Part shown: in pieces, positions 5,734-6,057 of the stretch
How positions within the stretch are numbered: position 1 is the stretch's first letter
How the letters are laid out: each line of letters begins with the position of its first letter
Source of the DNA: JAXHTH01 sp034211115
Lineage (GTDB): Bacteria > Planctomycetota > Phycisphaerae > Phycisphaerales > SM1A02
Assembly: GCA_034211115.1 (NCBI GenBank)
Contig: JAXHTH010000234.1
Coordinates: 1 to 6,057 of the forward strand
Direction of reading: 5' to 3'
DNA: 6,057 bases
Position numbers and translations under genes: made by a program
Notes under the pieces: model-generated
Told to the model about the DNA's origin: nothing
What the model saw: the letters and a program-made list of their open reading frames with translations, nothing else
The model's database searches: none

Positions 5734-5761
5734 ATATCGCTGAATATCGGTCTCGCGTCCA
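5734..5761 (-). promoter_or_regulatory. P7: decayed promoter-like element
   Basis: TGGACG in the -35 slot (5756-5761), 16 bases, CGATAT in the -10 slot (5734-5739). The flanking TGGTCAT is conserved. No arsR block lies between P7 and P6. Confidence 0.35.
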
Positions 5762-5776
5762 GAGGCCAGCCGGGCT

Positions 5777-5833
5777 CACTTCGAACGGCGACCCGACACC
5801 TTCGAGGATTCGCCCGTTGTTCCGCCCGGGCCG
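5777..5833. repeat. Direct repeat copy next to P7, matched at about 5999-6055
   Basis: A segment with TTCGA.CGGCG.CCCG and CCTTCGAGGATT recurs 222 bases to the right next to P8, close to the P7-P8 spacing of 223 bases. The CCTTCGA core also starts the arsR blocks at the other promoters, so this may be the stump of a deleted arsR block. Confidence 0.5.
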
Positions 5834-5956
5834 CCGCGCCACAGCCGTCCAAAGACGGCGATCCTGGCACTGACCATGCCGGCGCGGCCGACAGCTTTGT
5901 TTCCGCCCCCACGGCGCCGGAACGCGGCGAACAACTCTCTGCTTGCTTGGATGGTC

Positions 5957-5984
5957 ATTTTGCCAAATGGCGCCCAGCCGCCAA
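5957..5984 (-). promoter_or_regulatory. P8: promoter-like element at the right edge
   Basis: TTGGCG in the -35 slot (5979-5984), 16 bases, CAAAAT in the -10 slot (5957-5962). The TGGTCATTTTGCCAAAT core is close to P1 apart from the broken dyad. The array may continue past the window. Confidence 0.4.
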
Positions 5985-6057
5985 AGGGCGAGCCGCGCCC
6001 ACTTCGATCGGCGGCCCGGCGCCTTCGAGGATTGGCCCGCCGTCCCGCCCCGGCCTG

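Larger units (their letters stand above)
2605..6057 (-). repeat. Degenerate tandem array of the arsR promoter, leader and first ~34 codons
   Basis: From the 5' end of arsR to the right edge, apart from the insertion sequence at 4104-5363, the DNA is built from imperfect copies of one unit: promoter-like element, GC-rich leader, Shine-Dalgarno-like site, start codon and about 34 arsR codons. Promoter-to-promoter distances from left to right are 339, 178, 292, 236, about 342 (after removing the insertion and its duplication), 183 and 223 bases. The ~340-bp intervals hold the complete unit; the shortest lack the arsR block and part of the leader. The leader and promoter at 2795-2923 and 3312-3440 align without gaps at an exact offset of 517 bases, about 80-85% identical by eye. 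No other gene is visible in 2713-4103 or 5373-6057; long open frames here are by-products of high GC. Confidence 0.75.

Noticed and set aside
2885..6057. CRISPR array
   Set aside because: The repeated unit is long, diverged and unevenly spaced, and the intervals are themselves related, unlike unique spacers between short identical repeats.
2885..6057. Integron attC sites or cassettes
   Set aside because: The recurring AT-rich core has promoter-like -35/-10 geometry, and I see no paired core sites or attC-type folding arms, and no integrase.

Overview
The window is GC-rich and every recognisable gene lies on the minus strand, so it reads from right to left. The arsR N-terminus (basic, MARMNRRTKARLEARARI-like) and the IS4-type transposase both look to me like Planctomycetota or a neighbouring PVC-type phylum. 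That placement rests on memory of the families and is only moderately secure.

Left part (1-2712) is a compact metalloid-resistance operon. In transcription order it holds: arsR, an ArsR/SmtB repressor with a CVC metal-binding motif; a possible 44-codon His/Met-rich small ORF; a 437-residue DUF318/ArsP-type permease with a CSC motif; a 78-residue CPKC thioredoxin-like protein; a membrane-anchored ArsF-like protein with a CKTC motif; and the first 33 codons of an ArsG/CcdA-like permease that runs off the left edge. ArsF and the last gene overlap by four bases (GTGA). The likely logic is sensing of trivalent (organo)arsenic by ArsR, reduction by the two thiol proteins, and export by the two permeases.

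Right part (2713-6057) has no intact gene. It is an array of degenerate copies of the arsR start region. Eight leftward promoter-like elements (P1-P8) share one geometry: a TTGACC-like -35, exactly 16 bases, then a TAAAAT-like -10. Three of them are preceded on their left by a truncated copy of the first ~34 arsR codons. P1 drives arsR itself and carries a perfect 6-bp inverted repeat over its -10. Full repeat units are about 340 bp; shorter ones seem to have lost the arsR block.

An IS4-family insertion sequence (4104-5363) sits inside the third fragment, exactly at its start codon, with 17-bp-scale terminal inverted repeats and an imperfect 9-bp target duplication. Its transposase is broken: the segment that should carry the third catalytic residue is missing and the reading frame is disrupted in two or three places.

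The most unusual item is the array. It may be simple decay of a tandem duplication, an operator/promoter decoy array, or a set of mini-ORFs of ArsR N-terminal peptides. The sequence alone does not decide this.
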